Under the pieces are notes generated by a model. That model ran no database searches. It saw only the letters and a list, made by a program, of their open reading frames with translations, and was not told the DNA's origin. From Marinobacterium stanieri (lineage in GTDB: Bacteria; Pseudomonadota; Gammaproteobacteria; Pseudomonadales; Balneatricaceae), in the NCBI RefSeq assembly GCF_900155945.1, contig NZ_FTMN01000007.1, positions 62,001-126,000 of the forward strand: a stretch of 64,000 nt of DNA, given 5' to 3'. Position 1 is the stretch's first letter, and the number at the start of each line of letters is the position of its first letter. The position numbers and the translations under genes are program-made. Below, one piece after another: positions 9,104 to 19,157 of this stretch.

Positions 9104-9630
9104 TCAAGCGCTCCCTCACGGCACGCCTCCAACACACGTTCAGCCAGATCGGCATCATTGATCGCCCGTGCCACAGCCACACCGCCAACCATCAAAACCA
9201 GCGTTCTTAATGCGGCATCATCCGGTTCACTGCCCGGTTCACCGCCCAGCTTACCGGCCAGCGCATTGAAGATTCGGGTGTAGGTCTCACGAATCTGAGT
9301 GTCCCTCTGACCGATATCAGAGACGAGAAACGCCAATGGACAGCTGCCTGCCTTGCTCTCCAGATGCTGGATACTCAGGTAGCGGCGAATCAACTCATCA
9401 GTACTCGCCGGATGCCTGGCCTCCATGCGTTTTGCCGCCGATGAAATCGCCTCTGCATAGAGTTCCCGCTTGGACTTGAAGTGCGCATAAAAAGCTCCAC
9501 GGGTCATACCGGCATCCTGCATTACCTGATCAATGCTAACGCCATCAAAACCACGCTCTGTAAAAAGCCGCTCTGCGCTCAAAAGAATGCGATCACGACT
9601 CTCACTCCGGCGCTCACTTGGCCAGGCCAT
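9067..9630 (-). CDS. TetR-family repressor
   Basis: This 187-residue TetR/AcrR-type regulator has an N-terminal helix-turn-helix (about residues 12-55: RDRILLSAERLFTERGF, then VSIDQVMQDAGMTRGAFYAHF) and a divergent C-terminal ligand domain. It is divergent from a glutathione S-transferase gene, and the 114-bp gap holds a perfect inverted repeat (9674-9705), the obvious operator. By analogy with NemR/AcrR-type repressors it probably senses an electrophile or xenobiotic and derepresses the GST. The ligand is inference only. Its last 12 codons overlap the end of the convergent metal-transporter gene. Confidence 0.92.
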   Translation of the reverse strand: MAWPSERRSESRDRILLSAERLFTERGFDGVSIDQVMQDAGMTRGAFYAHFKSKRELYAEAISSAAKRMEARHPASTDELIRRYLSIQHLESKAGSCPLAFLVSDIGQRDTQIRETYTRIFNALAGKLGGEPGSEPDDAALRTLVLMVGGVAVARAINDADLAERVLEACREGALDQCASSAEQRLQ

Positions 9631-9673
9631 ACCTGCTGCTCCTTTTCAGTTGTGTAAATCGAGTTTGCCACAC

Positions 9674-9705
9674 CATCACAATATGTTCTTTAACATATTG
9701 TGATG
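9674..9705. promoter_or_regulatory. TetR operator candidate, 14-bp perfect inverted repeat
   Basis: Half-sites CATCACAATATGTT (9674-9687) and AACATATTGTGATG (9692-9705) are exact reverse complements around a 4-nt centre, CTTT. The element lies in the gap between the divergent TetR and GST genes, 44 bp before the TetR ATG and 39 bp before the GST ATG. It can therefore control both promoters. Confidence 0.85.
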
Positions 9706-9744
9706 TCCGTACACACTGCGTCTACCCACCAAAGGAGACGCATC

Positions 9745-10383
9745 ATGGAAAACACCGTCTATATTTTTGCCCCCACCTTTAGCAGTTTTGCCCGCTCAGT
9801 CATGCTGTGCTGTGAAGAAAAGGGAATCGCTTATGAGTGTGGAATGGCACCAGAAGGCAGCAAAATCACATCCAAAAGTCCTGAGCACTTCGCCATACAC
9901 CCCTGGGGCAAACTCCCTGCCCTATTCCATGAAGGTCAGGTTCTGATCGAAACCAGCAGCATCTGCCGCTACCTGGATGCGCGCTTTGAACAAACACCTC
10001 TTCAGCCCAGCAGTACTTTTGAGCGCGCATTGCTTGATCAGTATTGCGCCGAAATCGCCTTGTATATAGATCAGGCACTGCTGAGAAATATTGTGTTGGA
10101 GTTCGCGTTCCCGAAAGGCGAAAACGGTGCAGTACGCATGGAAAAAGTTGAAGCAGCCTTGCCTGAAGCCCGCAAGGCATTGCAGCGGGTGGATGAAATG
10201 CTGGGTGATAATGAGTTTATCCATGGGCAGTCCTACACCCTCGCGGATGCGCTGCTTACCCCGATTCTGGACTACCTTGCCAAGGTGCCAGTGGGCCCTG
10301 ACCTGATGGAAGGCACTAAAGCGATCGATTACCTGGCAAGAATGCGTCAGCGCCCTTCAGCCAGGGTCTTGAACACCCAGTAA
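9745..10383 (+). CDS. glutathione S-transferase family protein
   Basis: This 212-residue cytosolic GST has an N-terminal thioredoxin-like domain (about 1-80: TVYIFAPTFSSFARSVMLCCEEKGI, the cis-Pro in WGKLPALFHEG, and the glutathione gamma-Glu contact ETSSICRYLD). A helical C-terminal domain follows, ending TLADALLTPILDYL. It would conjugate glutathione to electrophiles. The start at 9745 follows AAAGGAG at 9731-9737; an in-frame ATG at 9700 or 9703 lies inside the TetR operator and is unlikely. Expression is probably repressed by the divergent TetR protein. Confidence 0.92.
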   Translation: MENTVYIFAPTFSSFARSVMLCCEEKGIAYECGMAPEGSKITSKSPEHFAIHPWGKLPALFHEGQVLIETSSICRYLDARFEQTPLQPSSTFERALLDQYCAEIALYIDQALLRNIVLEFAFPKGENGAVRMEKVEAALPEARKALQRVDEMLGDNEFIHGQSYTLADALLTPILDYLAKVPVGPDLMEGTKAIDYLARMRQRPSARVLNTQ

Positions 10384-10397
10384 AGCTGTAAAACGAA

Positions 10398-10428
10398 AAG
10401 GCCTCCTGGCATAGCATCAGGAGGCCTT
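10398..10428. terminator. bidirectional terminator between GST gene and trpA
   Basis: An 11-bp perfect stem, AAGGCCTCCTG (10398-10408) and CAGGAGGCCTT (10418-10428), has a 9-nt loop. The T run is better on the minus strand (the complement of GAAAA at 10395-10399), so it mainly serves trpBA and can also end the GST transcript. Confidence 0.85.
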
Positions 10429-10447
10429 ATTGTATGGGCTAGCTTTT

Positions 10448-11275
10448 TTACTTGCGCGCGGTACGAACAGCCGCCGCCAGTTCACGGGTCAAGGACAATA
10501 CACCCTGGGTACCTTCTTCCGGTGTGCTGGCCTTGTTGATGCAATCGATCAATGCTGAACCAACCACAACACCGTCAGCGAACTGACCGATACGGGCAGC
10601 CTGCTCCGGGGTACGGATACCAAAGCCGACACCGATCGGGATATCCGTGTTGGCACGGATCGCTTCCACTTCCTGCTGCACTTTTTCTGGCGTAGGCGCG
10701 GCAGAGCCGGTCACACCCGTACTGGATACGTAATAAAGGAAGCCCGAAGTATTGTTCAGCACACCCGGCAAACGTTTGGCGTCTGTAGTAGGTGTGGCCA
10801 GACGAATGAAGTGGACGCCAGCTTCGCGGGCCGGAATACAAAGTTCATTATCATGCTCCGGCGGCAGGTCCACTACGATCAGACCATCAACACCCTCTTC
10901 CGCCGCTTCTTCCAGGAAGCGCTTCACACCGTAGCGGTAGATCGGGTTGTAGTAACCCATCAGCACCAGCGGTGTATCCTGATCCTGTTCACGCAGAATG
11001 CGCACCATCTGCAGCGTTTTAAGCATATCCTGACCGGATGCCAGCGCGCGTTGGTTGGCCAGCTGAATTGCAGGACCATCTGCCATCGGGTCGGTGAACG
11101 GCATGCCCAGTTCGATTACATCGGCACCCGCTTCCGGCAGGCCCAGCAGTGTATCCAGGCTGTTGGCGTAATCCGGATCACCCGCAGTGATAAAGGTGAT
11201 CAGCGCCGGGCGGTTTTCCTGTTTCAGCGCAGCAAAGCGGCGCTCCATACGGCTTGCTTGTCTTGTATCGGTCAT
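10448..11275 (-). CDS. trpA: tryptophan synthase alpha subunit
   Basis: This 275-residue TIM-barrel subunit cleaves indole-3-glycerol phosphate to indole and glyceraldehyde 3-phosphate, the penultimate reaction of tryptophan synthesis, in an alpha2-beta2 complex with TrpB. The catalytic Glu lies in [19 protein letters not shown] and the catalytic Asp in [14 protein letters not shown]. The phosphate-binding GFGIRTPEQ is near the C-terminus. The gene follows trpB by only 3 nt, so the two are co-translated. A strong terminator lies just downstream. No other trp genes are in the window, matching the split trp operon of pseudomonads. Confidence 0.97.
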   Translation of the reverse strand: MTDTRQASRMERRFAALKQENRPALITFITAGDPDYANSLDTLLGLPEAGADVIELGMPFTDPMADGPAIQLANQRALASGQDMLKTLQMVRILREQDQDTPLVLMGYYNPIYRYGVKRFLEEAAEEGVDGLIVVDLPPEHDNELCIPAREAGVHFIRLATPTTDAKRLPGVLNNTSGFLYYVSSTGVTGSAAPTPEKVQQEVEAIRANTDIPIGVGFGIRTPEQAARIGQFADGVVVGSALIDCINKASTPEEGTQGVLSLTRELAAAVRTARK

Positions 11276-11278
11276 GGA

Positions 11279-12496
11279 TTACTGCTCCGCCAGTTCATCA
11301 GCCAGATGTTCGGTTACGGTGGTCATATCCTTGTCGCCACGGCCACTGAGGTTCACCACGATGATGTGATCCTTGGGCAGAGTCGGCGCCAGCTTGAGGA
11401 TATGCGCCAGGGCATGGGAAGACTCCAGCGCCGGGATAATGCCTTCGTATTTGCACAGCGCCTTAAAGCCTTCCAGTGCTTCCTGGTCGGTGATCGAGAC
11501 ATATTCCACACGTTCGATCTCGTGCAACCAGGCGTGCTCAGGACCAATGCCCGGATAATCCAAACCTGCCGAAATGGAGTGTGCATCCTGAATCTGGCCA
11601 TCTTCGGACTGCAGCAGGAAGGTACGGTTACCGTGCAATACACCCGGCTCACCGCCTTTCAAACTGGCTGCATGGCGCTTATCAAGGCCTTCGCCACCGG
11701 CTTCAACACCGATCATGTGTACGGACTTGTCATCCAGGAAAGGATGGAACAGGCCCATGGCGTTGGAACCGCCACCGATGCACGCTACCAGCGTATCCGG
11801 CAGACGACCTTCTTTTTCCATGATCTGACGACGGGTTTCTTCACCAATCACCGCCTGGAAATCACGCACCAGCGCCGGATAAGGATGCGGACCTGCTACG
11901 GTACCGATGATGTAGAAGGTGTCGTGAACATTGGTCACCCAGTCGCGCAGCGCTTCGTTCATGGCATCCTTGAGGGTGCCGGTACCACTGGTGACCGGAA
12001 TCACTTCAGCACCCAGCAGCTTCATACGCTGTACGTTGGGCTGCTGACGGTGAATGTCGGTGCTACCCATGTAGATCACGCATTCAAGGCCAAAACGTGC
12101 GGCCACGGTGGCAGTTGCCACGCCGTGCATACCGGCACCCGTCTCGGCGATGATGCGTTTTTTGCCCATACGCTTGGCCAGCAAAATCTGGCCCAGGCAG
12201 TTATTGATCTTGTGCGCGCCGGTATGGTTCAGATCTTCACGCTTAAGGTAGATCTTGGCACCGCCCAGGGCTTCGGTCAGGCGCTCTGCCAGGTACAGCG
12301 GCGTCTCGCGCCCGACAAAATCTTTGCGCAGCACTTCCAGCGCGGCATGAAACTCGGGGTCATGCTTGGCTTTTTCGTACTCTTCCTGCAGGTCCAGAAT
12401 CAGCGGCATCAGGGTTTCCGCTACAAAGCGGCCACCAAAACGGCCGAAAAAGCCGCTTTCATCCGGTCCCTGTCGCAAGGTGTTTTCAGTGCTCAT
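11279..12496 (-). CDS. trpB: tryptophan synthase beta subunit
   Basis: This 405-residue PLP enzyme joins indole and serine to make tryptophan, receiving indole through the tunnel from TrpA. The PLP Lys is in [15 protein letters not shown] and the catalytic Glu in [13 protein letters not shown]. The phosphate-binding GGGSNAMG segment and the monovalent-cation/C-terminal region are present. The ATG at 12496 is preceded by GGAG at 8-9 bp. It is divergent from trpI, whose product in Pseudomonas activates trpBA when indoleglycerol phosphate accumulates. The same control is likely here. Confidence 0.98.
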   Translation of the reverse strand: MSTENTLRQGPDESGFFGRFGGRFVAETLMPLILDLQEEYEKAKHDPEFHAALEVLRKDFVGRETPLYLAERLTEALGGAKIYLKREDLNHTGAHKINNCLGQILLAKRMGKKRIIAETGAGMHGVATATVAARFGLECVIYMGSTDIHRQQPNVQRMKLLGAEVIPVTSGTGTLKDAMNEALRDWVTNVHDTFYIIGTVAGPHPYPALVRDFQAVIGEETRRQIMEKEGRLPDTLVACIGGGSNAMGLFHPFLDDKSVHMIGVEAGGEGLDKRHAASLKGGEPGVLHGNRTFLLQSEDGQIQDAHSISAGLDYPGIGPEHAWLHEIERVEYVSITDQEALEGFKALCKYEGIIPALESSHALAHILKLAPTLPKDHIIVVNLSGRGDKDMTTVTEHLADELAEQ

Positions 12497-12568
12497 GGCA
12501 ACGACTCCATCAATCTTTAATCTGGAACCAAGTCTAGTGGATGCAGAGCGGACTTTAAATCGATAAAA

Positions 12569-12584
12569 TCACACCAAACTGTGA
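12569..12584. promoter_or_regulatory. possible TrpI (LysR-type) binding site
   Basis: TCACA (12569-12573) and TGTGA (12580-12584) form an inverted repeat with a 6-nt centre and the T...A ends of a LysR box. It lies in the 104-bp trpB-trpI gap, close to the trpI start. The position suits autorepression and divergent activation of trpBA, but no matching second site was picked out. Confidence 0.45.
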
Positions 12585-12600
12585 GAAAAAGTAACAGCTC

Positions 12601-13488
12601 ATGCCCACATCCAATTCACATTCACTGCCTTCTTTGACAGCCTTGCGCGCCTTTGATTCCTGCGCTCGCAGCCTAAGCATGACGGCTGCCGCAGAGTCTC
12701 TACATGTTACCCATGGTGCCGTTAGCAGGCAGATTCGCCAGTTGGAGGAACAGCTGGATACCCGCCTGTTTGATCGGAAGGGGCGAGGCCTTAGTCTCAC
12801 AGACGCCGGATTGAGACTGGCGCGCACAACCCGTGAGGTGTTCGATCAGCTGGAACAGACCTGTGACCAGGTACGCCGCGATGCCAAAGGCGCGCCTTTT
12901 GTGCTGGCCTGCTCGGGCAGCTTTCTTGCACGCTGGTTTATTCCACGACTGGACCAGCTGCAACAGGAATGTCCCGAACTGGAGCTACATCTCACCGCCA
13001 CCGATGAGTCTGACAACATGCGCGCAGGGGTTGATGCCGCTTTGCGCTTCGCTGCCCCACCCTGGCCAAAAGAGCAAAAGGTGATCGAACTGGCACCCGA
13101 ACGCATTGGCCCTGTGCTCAAACCTCAACTGCTGCCGGAAACCTCCCCGACACCCGACTGGTTACTGAGTCAGCCCCTGCTGGAAACACTGTCACGTCGC
13201 CAGGCCTGGCCCGAGTGGTGCGAAGCACATCAACTGGACCACAGCCGACTCAGAATGCGGCAGTCATTTGAGCATCTCAATTATATGCTGGAGGGTGCGC
13301 TGGCCGGATTGGGGGTCGCCATTGCACCTGAATATCTGGTGGAGGAAGATTTACGTAGCGGCCGCCTTGTAGCGCCCTGGGGGTTTGTTGAAACCGAGGC
13401 CCGACTGGGGCTTTGGCTGCCAGACACAGAAATTTCTCCCCGTGCCCAGCAGTTGGCTGACTGGCTGAAAACGGCGCTCAATCAATAA
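12601..13488 (+). CDS. trpI: LysR-type activator TrpI
   Basis: This 295-residue LysR regulator has a winged HTH at residues 10-70 ([22 protein letters not shown], then [18 protein letters not shown]) and an effector domain containing [19 protein letters not shown], a segment I recognise from TrpI of Pseudomonas. TrpI binds indoleglycerol phosphate and activates divergent trpBA, and the gene order here is identical. The ATG at 12601 has only a weak upstream purine stretch. The last 11 bp overlap the end of the convergent acylphosphatase gene, and the two genes share no visible terminator. Confidence 0.92.
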   Translation: MPTSNSHSLPSLTALRAFDSCARSLSMTAAAESLHVTHGAVSRQIRQLEEQLDTRLFDRKGRGLSLTDAGLRLARTTREVFDQLEQTCDQVRRDAKGAPFVLACSGSFLARWFIPRLDQLQQECPELELHLTATDESDNMRAGVDAALRFAAPPWPKEQKVIELAPERIGPVLKPQLLPETSPTPDWLLSQPLLETLSRRQAWPEWCEAHQLDHSRLRMRQSFEHLNYMLEGALAGLGVAIAPEYLVEEDLRSGRLVAPWGFVETEARLGLWLPDTEISPRAQQLADWLKTALNQ

Positions 13489-13756
13489 TTTCGAAGCCGG
13501 TAAATACTTCTTCGAGCGGGCGGTCTTCTGACACGACCTCAGCTACGGTGGCCAACTCAGGCCCCTGGCTGAGCCAGGCTTCAACATGCCGTACGGCCTT
13601 TTCTTCACCGCACAGCAAGGCTTCTACTCGGCCATCTTCCAGGTTACGCACCCAGCCTGTTAACCCACTGGCCTGCGCCTGTTCACGGGTGAAGTGACGA
13701 AACCAAACACCCTGTACCCGGCCGCTTACCAGAGCATGTACGCAGATCTGTGCCAT
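13478..13756 (-). CDS. acyP: acylphosphatase
   Basis: This 92-residue enzyme hydrolyses carboxyl-phosphate bonds such as acetyl phosphate and 1,3-bisphosphoglycerate. The signature [19 protein letters not shown] holds the catalytic Arg, and [13 protein letters not shown] holds the catalytic Asn. Length is exactly that of the family. It follows the YihY gene by 9 bp on the same strand and is probably co-transcribed with it. Its stop overlaps the trpI stop region. Confidence 0.95.
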   Translation of the reverse strand: MAQICVHALVSGRVQGVWFRHFTREQAQASGLTGWVRNLEDGRVEALLCGEEKAVRHVEAWLSQGPELATVAEVVSEDRPLEEVFTGFEIID

Positions 13757-13765
13757 TATGAATCC

Positions 13766-14992
13766 TCACTCCTTTGTCGTCTGGGGAGATTGATACAACG
13801 CCTGCAGCGTCACGTCCAGCACTTCACCGCGCTGATGTTTCAGTCGCTCCAGACGCTCATACAGGGATTGCTGCCAATGTTCTTCCTGCTCCGGTTGCGG
13901 ATCAGGCAGTGGCCAGGGCAGCGCCTGCTGAAGGTCATGCAATGTGTAACGGTTAAGGTCCCGACAAAGCAGGTACTGGCCACCTTCGGTGCGTCGTACC
14001 AGGCCAATTTCCTGCAGCAGCTGAACATAATCGTCCCAACGCCCCTGATCCAGACCCGGAATTTCTTTAAGCAGCACACGATCCGGTATGGATTCACCCT
14101 GCTCCTGAGCCTGCCAAAGACGGTGCAACACAGCCAAAAGCGTATACAGATGCGGCTCGTTGGTGCGGTACTTGTTCAATCGTGAAACGGTCAGCAAACG
14201 CGTCAGCTCCGCGCCGAACAGAATAATGCCCCAGCTGATGTAGATCCACAGCAGGAAAATGGGCACTGCCGCGAAGGCACCGTAGATCAGCTGATAGGAA
14301 GGTGACAGCGTCACAAACTGGACAAAGCCACGCTTGGCCAGCTCAAACATCACGGCGGCAAACAGCCCCCCTATCGCTGCACTTTTCAACGGAACCCGGC
14401 AGTTGGGCACCGCGGCATACAACAACATGAATGCCAGTGCCGAAAACAGCGGCGGCAGCAGTGACAGCAATCGCGCCCGGCCAACCACTTCAGTCGCACT
14501 GGTAAAAAATGACAGACTGGCAATGTACGAGGTCAGCAACAGGCCAAGACCAATCAGGATCGGCCCCAGGCTCAAAACGGCCCAATACAGCAGAAAACTC
14601 GAAATACCCTTGCGCGGTTCAGCCACGCGCCAGATACGGTTAAACGCCGCCTCAATGTTCTTCATCATCATGATCGACGTGACCGCCAGGAAGATAACAC
14701 CAACCACTGTCAGGCTCTGCGCCTGGGTGGCAAAAGTGCCAAGGTGCTCCTGTACCACCGCACCGGTGGCCGGCACAAAGTTTTCAAAGATCCAACCCTG
14801 TACCTGCTCGCCCACGCCTTTGAAATTGGGCACAGCTGCCAGCATGGAGTACGACACGGTCATCAGGGGCACCACCGCGAACAGGGTGGTATAGGTGAGC
14901 GCAGCCGCATTGAGTATGCCCTGGTTGGCCTGAAACTGCCTTACCAGGGACCGAACAAACACCAAAGCGGTCGACAGGGTTCCTTTCTGCAT
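13766..14992 (-). CDS. YihY/BrkB-family inner-membrane protein
   Basis: This 408-residue integral membrane protein of the YihY family was once misnamed ribonuclease BN. Six hydrophobic segments lie between about residues 35 and 260, including LTYTTLFAVVPLMTVSYSML, VVGVIFLAVTSIMMMKNIEA and IFLLWIYISWGIILFGAEL. A soluble C-terminal tail of about 140 residues looks winged-helix-like and charged. The family role is not established. It begins the yihY-acyP pair and is divergent from the arsC-like gene at 15074. Confidence 0.9.
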   Translation of the reverse strand: MQKGTLSTALVFVRSLVRQFQANQGILNAAALTYTTLFAVVPLMTVSYSMLAAVPNFKGVGEQVQGWIFENFVPATGAVVQEHLGTFATQAQSLTVVGVIFLAVTSIMMMKNIEAAFNRIWRVAEPRKGISSFLLYWAVLSLGPILIGLGLLLTSYIASLSFFTSATEVVGRARLLSLLPPLFSALAFMLLYAAVPNCRVPLKSAAIGGLFAAVMFELAKRGFVQFVTLSPSYQLIYGAFAAVPIFLLWIYISWGIILFGAELTRLLTVSRLNKYRTNEPHLYTLLAVLHRLWQAQEQGESIPDRVLLKEIPGLDQGRWDDYVQLLQEIGLVRRTEGGQYLLCRDLNRYTLHDLQQALPWPLPDPQPEQEEHWQQSLYERLERLKHQRGEVLDVTLQALYQSPQTTKE

Positions 14993-15073
14993 GCGAACTC
15001 TCTTAACGAATCATGGTTCAGCCCTATACAATAGGGCCCTCATCTGTTGAATGAAAGCCTGTATGGAGTCCTC

Positions 15074-16411
<1,338 letters not shown>

Positions 16412-16415
<4 letters not shown>

Positions 16416-18094
16416 AGCCACGCACTACAGGTGTAAGCAGTACAAACGCCGCAGACAACGCCGCCCGCTGGCGGCGTGACTTCCCCCTGCTGTCTACTCG
16501 TTCACACGGGCAGCCACTGGCATATCTGGACAACGCCGCCACGACGCAAAAACCGCGTCAGGTGATCGATGCCATCAGCCGCTATTACAAAACCGGCAAT
16601 GCCAACGTCCACAGGGGCAGCCATGATCTGTCCAACCGCGCCACCACTGCCTTCGAGCAGGCACGTTCAACGCTGGCTCAGTGGCTGGGTATTGATAATG
16701 CAGCCACTCTGATCTGGACGCGCGGCACCTCTGAAGCGATCAACCTGGTTGCCCAGAGCTGGGGCAACACCCACATCAAGCCTGGTGATCGCATTCTGCT
16801 GCTGCAGAGCTCCCATCACGCCAACATTGTGCCCTGGCAATTGTTGGCCCAGCGCACCGGTGCCGTGATTGATGTGATTCCCCTGCAGGATGACAACAAT
16901 GTCGACCTGGATGCCTTCCGCAATTTGCTGCAACGCATGCCCAAACTGGTCGCGCTAAGCCATGTATCCAACGTGCTGGGTACCCGCTACCCCATCGAGC
17001 AGATGTGCCGCGATGCCAAGTCGGCAGGTGCCCGTGTGCTTGTTGATGGCGCACAGGCACTGCCCCATTTCGATGTAGACCTGCGCCTTATTGATTGTGA
17101 CTTTTATGCGTTCTCAGGCCACAAGTTGTTTGGCCCAACGGGGATCGGCGGGCTTTGGGGGCGACAGGACCTGCTGGAGAGCATGCCACCCTGGCAAGGC
17201 GGCGGCGAGATGATTGAGCACGTCAGTTTCACACACACAGACTTCGCAGGTCTGCCGTTCAAATTTGAAGCTGGCACGCCAAACATTGCCGGGGCAATGG
17301 GTCTGGCGGCGGCCATCGAATACCTGAAAAAAGACCGTGCAGCTCAGGAAGCGCAGGAGCAGATGCTGATGCGCCATGCCCTGTCTGCTTGCCATCAAGT
17401 ACCCGGCTTTGAGGCTCTGCCCGGTGGTGACCAGCCTGTCGCGCTCTTCTCCTTTCTGCTCAAGGGGTTCCACCAGCAGGACATCGCCCACTGGCTGGAC
17501 CAAAAAGGTATTGCGGTCAGGGCTGGCCATCACTGTGCCATGCCGCTGATGCAGTCTCTGGGTCTGCCCGGTACGGTGCGAGCATCTTTTGCCTTCTACA
17601 ATACGCTCGATGAAGCTGAGCGACTGGCTCACGCTCTGGATGAACTGGTGTGCAGTCAGAAGAGCCAAATCGATGTTGCAACTGTAACAGCCCCTACACT
17701 TAACACCGATCCGGTGTATGATGCCAAACACTGGGATGAACGCTACCGTGCGCTTATGCAGCTGGCTGGGCAGGTTGAACGCCTGCCGGCATCTCTGCAG
17801 CAGCCCGAACATCAGGTTCCCGGCTGCGAGTCACGCGTATGGCTCATCACCGCCCTGGATGACCAGGGGCGTCTGGCCTGTCGAGCCGACGCCGATGCCC
17901 GTATTCTGCGGGCGCTCGTGACCTTGCTATTACAACGTATAAACGGTCTGACCCCGGCCCAAGCCGCTGAGGTTGACCTGGAGGCCATGCTGGCGTCATT
18001 GGATCTACAACGCCACCTGAGCCCAAGCCGCGGAAATGGACTGCTGGCGATTGTGCGCCACCTCAAGACCTTCGCCCAGTCACCTCATTCGTAA
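16412..18094 (+). CDS. csdA: CsdA-CsdE fusion: cysteine desulfurase with SufE-like acceptor domain
   Basis: This 560-residue protein starts at TTG (16412), 4 bp inside the previous gene, with GAGG at 16401-16404. Residues about 20-415 are a class-V aminotransferase-fold SufS/CsdA cysteine desulfurase, with PLP Lys238 in YAFSGHKLFGPTG and catalytic Cys375 in RAGHHCAMP. After a linker of about 20 residues, residues about 435-555 form a SufE/CsdE sulfur acceptor with Cys472 in VPGCESRVW. The enzyme would take sulfur from cysteine as a persulfide and pass it within one chain to the acceptor thiol, for Fe-S cluster or tRNA/cofactor sulfuration. In E. coli CsdA and CsdE are separate. No suf or isc genes are nearby. 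Confidence 0.93.
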
Positions 18095-18127
18095 CGTCGG
18101 CCCTGCAAGCCGTCTTTGGAGCTTTCA

Positions 18128-19042
18128 ATGAACTTGAACGACCTCAACCTGTTCATTCGTGTGGTTGAAACCGGCAGTTTTACTGCTGCTGCCGATAGCC
18201 TGGATGTGCAGAAATCCACTATCAGCCGCCGCATCGCCCAGCTGGAGGACACCCTGGGCATTCGTCTGATTCAGCGCACCACACGCAAACTCAAGCTGAC
18301 ACCGGAAGGCGAGGAACTGTTTTCTCGCGCCCAACCACTGGTGGACGACCTGGCAGCAGTGCAAGACGATATCAGCGCCTCCAAGACCGAGCTGCGCGGC
18401 CGTCTGCGACTGACCATGCCCACCGAGATTGGCGTGTTCATGATGAATGAGGTGATCTCCAGCTTTATGCAGGCCTATCCCCGCATTGAAGTGGATGTAG
18501 AACTCAGCACCCGCACCGTTGACCTGATCGAGGAGGGTGTCGACCTCACGCTTCGCCTGGGTCCGCTGCCCAACTCCAGCCTGATTGCGCGTCATGTGGG
18601 TGGCCTCAGACGCGGACTCTTTGCCACACCTGAGTATATTGAGCAGCACGGCACGCCCAACTCACCGGCAGATCTGGCGCAGCATGCCTGCATCACACTG
18701 CAGCGCCCCTTCGATCACCTGCGTTTTATTAACTGGAACAACCAGGAGCCCGTCACCATGGGCGGTCGCCTGCGTACCAACAGCCTGAGCTTTGTTCGTG
18801 AGATGATCCTGCAACACATGGGTATTGGCCGCTTGCCGGATGTGTTCTGTAATGAACTGGTCGAAAGCGGACGCGTGGTGAGGGTACTGGATGACTTTAA
18901 ACTGGAGGCGCTGGAGATCAACGCACTCTATGCCAGCCGCCGTAACCTGAATCCCCGTGTCGGTGCCTTTCTTGACCATATGACCGACCGTCTTAATGAT
19001 CACCCCTGGGTGCAAAACAAGCTCGTTCACCTTACACCCTGA
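18128..19042 (+). CDS. LysR-family transcriptional regulator
   Basis: This 304-residue regulator has an N-terminal winged HTH (MNLNDLNLFIRVVETGSFT, then AADSLDVQKSTISRRIAQLE) and a periplasmic-binding-like effector domain of the AaeR/CrgA-like subgroup (TELRGRLRLTMPTEIGVF). The ATG at 18128 follows GGAG at 18118-18121; the TTG at 18116 lies inside that site and is rejected. It starts 33 bp after the desulfurase fusion, so it may be read through from that operon. No divergent partner exists, so its target is unknown. Confidence 0.92.
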   Translation: MNLNDLNLFIRVVETGSFTAAADSLDVQKSTISRRIAQLEDTLGIRLIQRTTRKLKLTPEGEELFSRAQPLVDDLAAVQDDISASKTELRGRLRLTMPTEIGVFMMNEVISSFMQAYPRIEVDVELSTRTVDLIEEGVDLTLRLGPLPNSSLIARHVGGLRRGLFATPEYIEQHGTPNSPADLAQHACITLQRPFDHLRFINWNNQEPVTMGGRLRTNSLSFVREMILQHMGIGRLPDVFCNELVESGRVVRVLDDFKLEALEINALYASRRNLNPRVGAFLDHMTDRLNDHPWVQNKLVHLTP

Positions 19043-19049
19043 GGCTCAC

Positions 19050-19076
19050 TGGGCCATACTGTTTACGAATGGCCCA
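19050..19076 (+). terminator. hairpin after LysR gene
   Basis: TGGGCCAT (19050-19057) and ATGGCCCA (19069-19076) form an 8-bp perfect stem with an 11-nt loop, just after the LysR stop. No T run follows, so factor-independent termination is only possible. Confidence 0.5.
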
Positions 19077-19157
19077 TCCAACCCTGAATAAACAGTAGAC
19101 AGCCCGCTTGGATTGGTTAATAATCAACCTAAATGACAAATGCGACATTAGGGTATT

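Noticed and set aside
10811-12520. 570-codon open frame on the plus strand opposite trpA and trpB
   Set aside because: Both minus-strand genes are complete, canonical trp genes. The opposite frame has no domain, ribosome site or sensible composition and is a by-product of codon bias.
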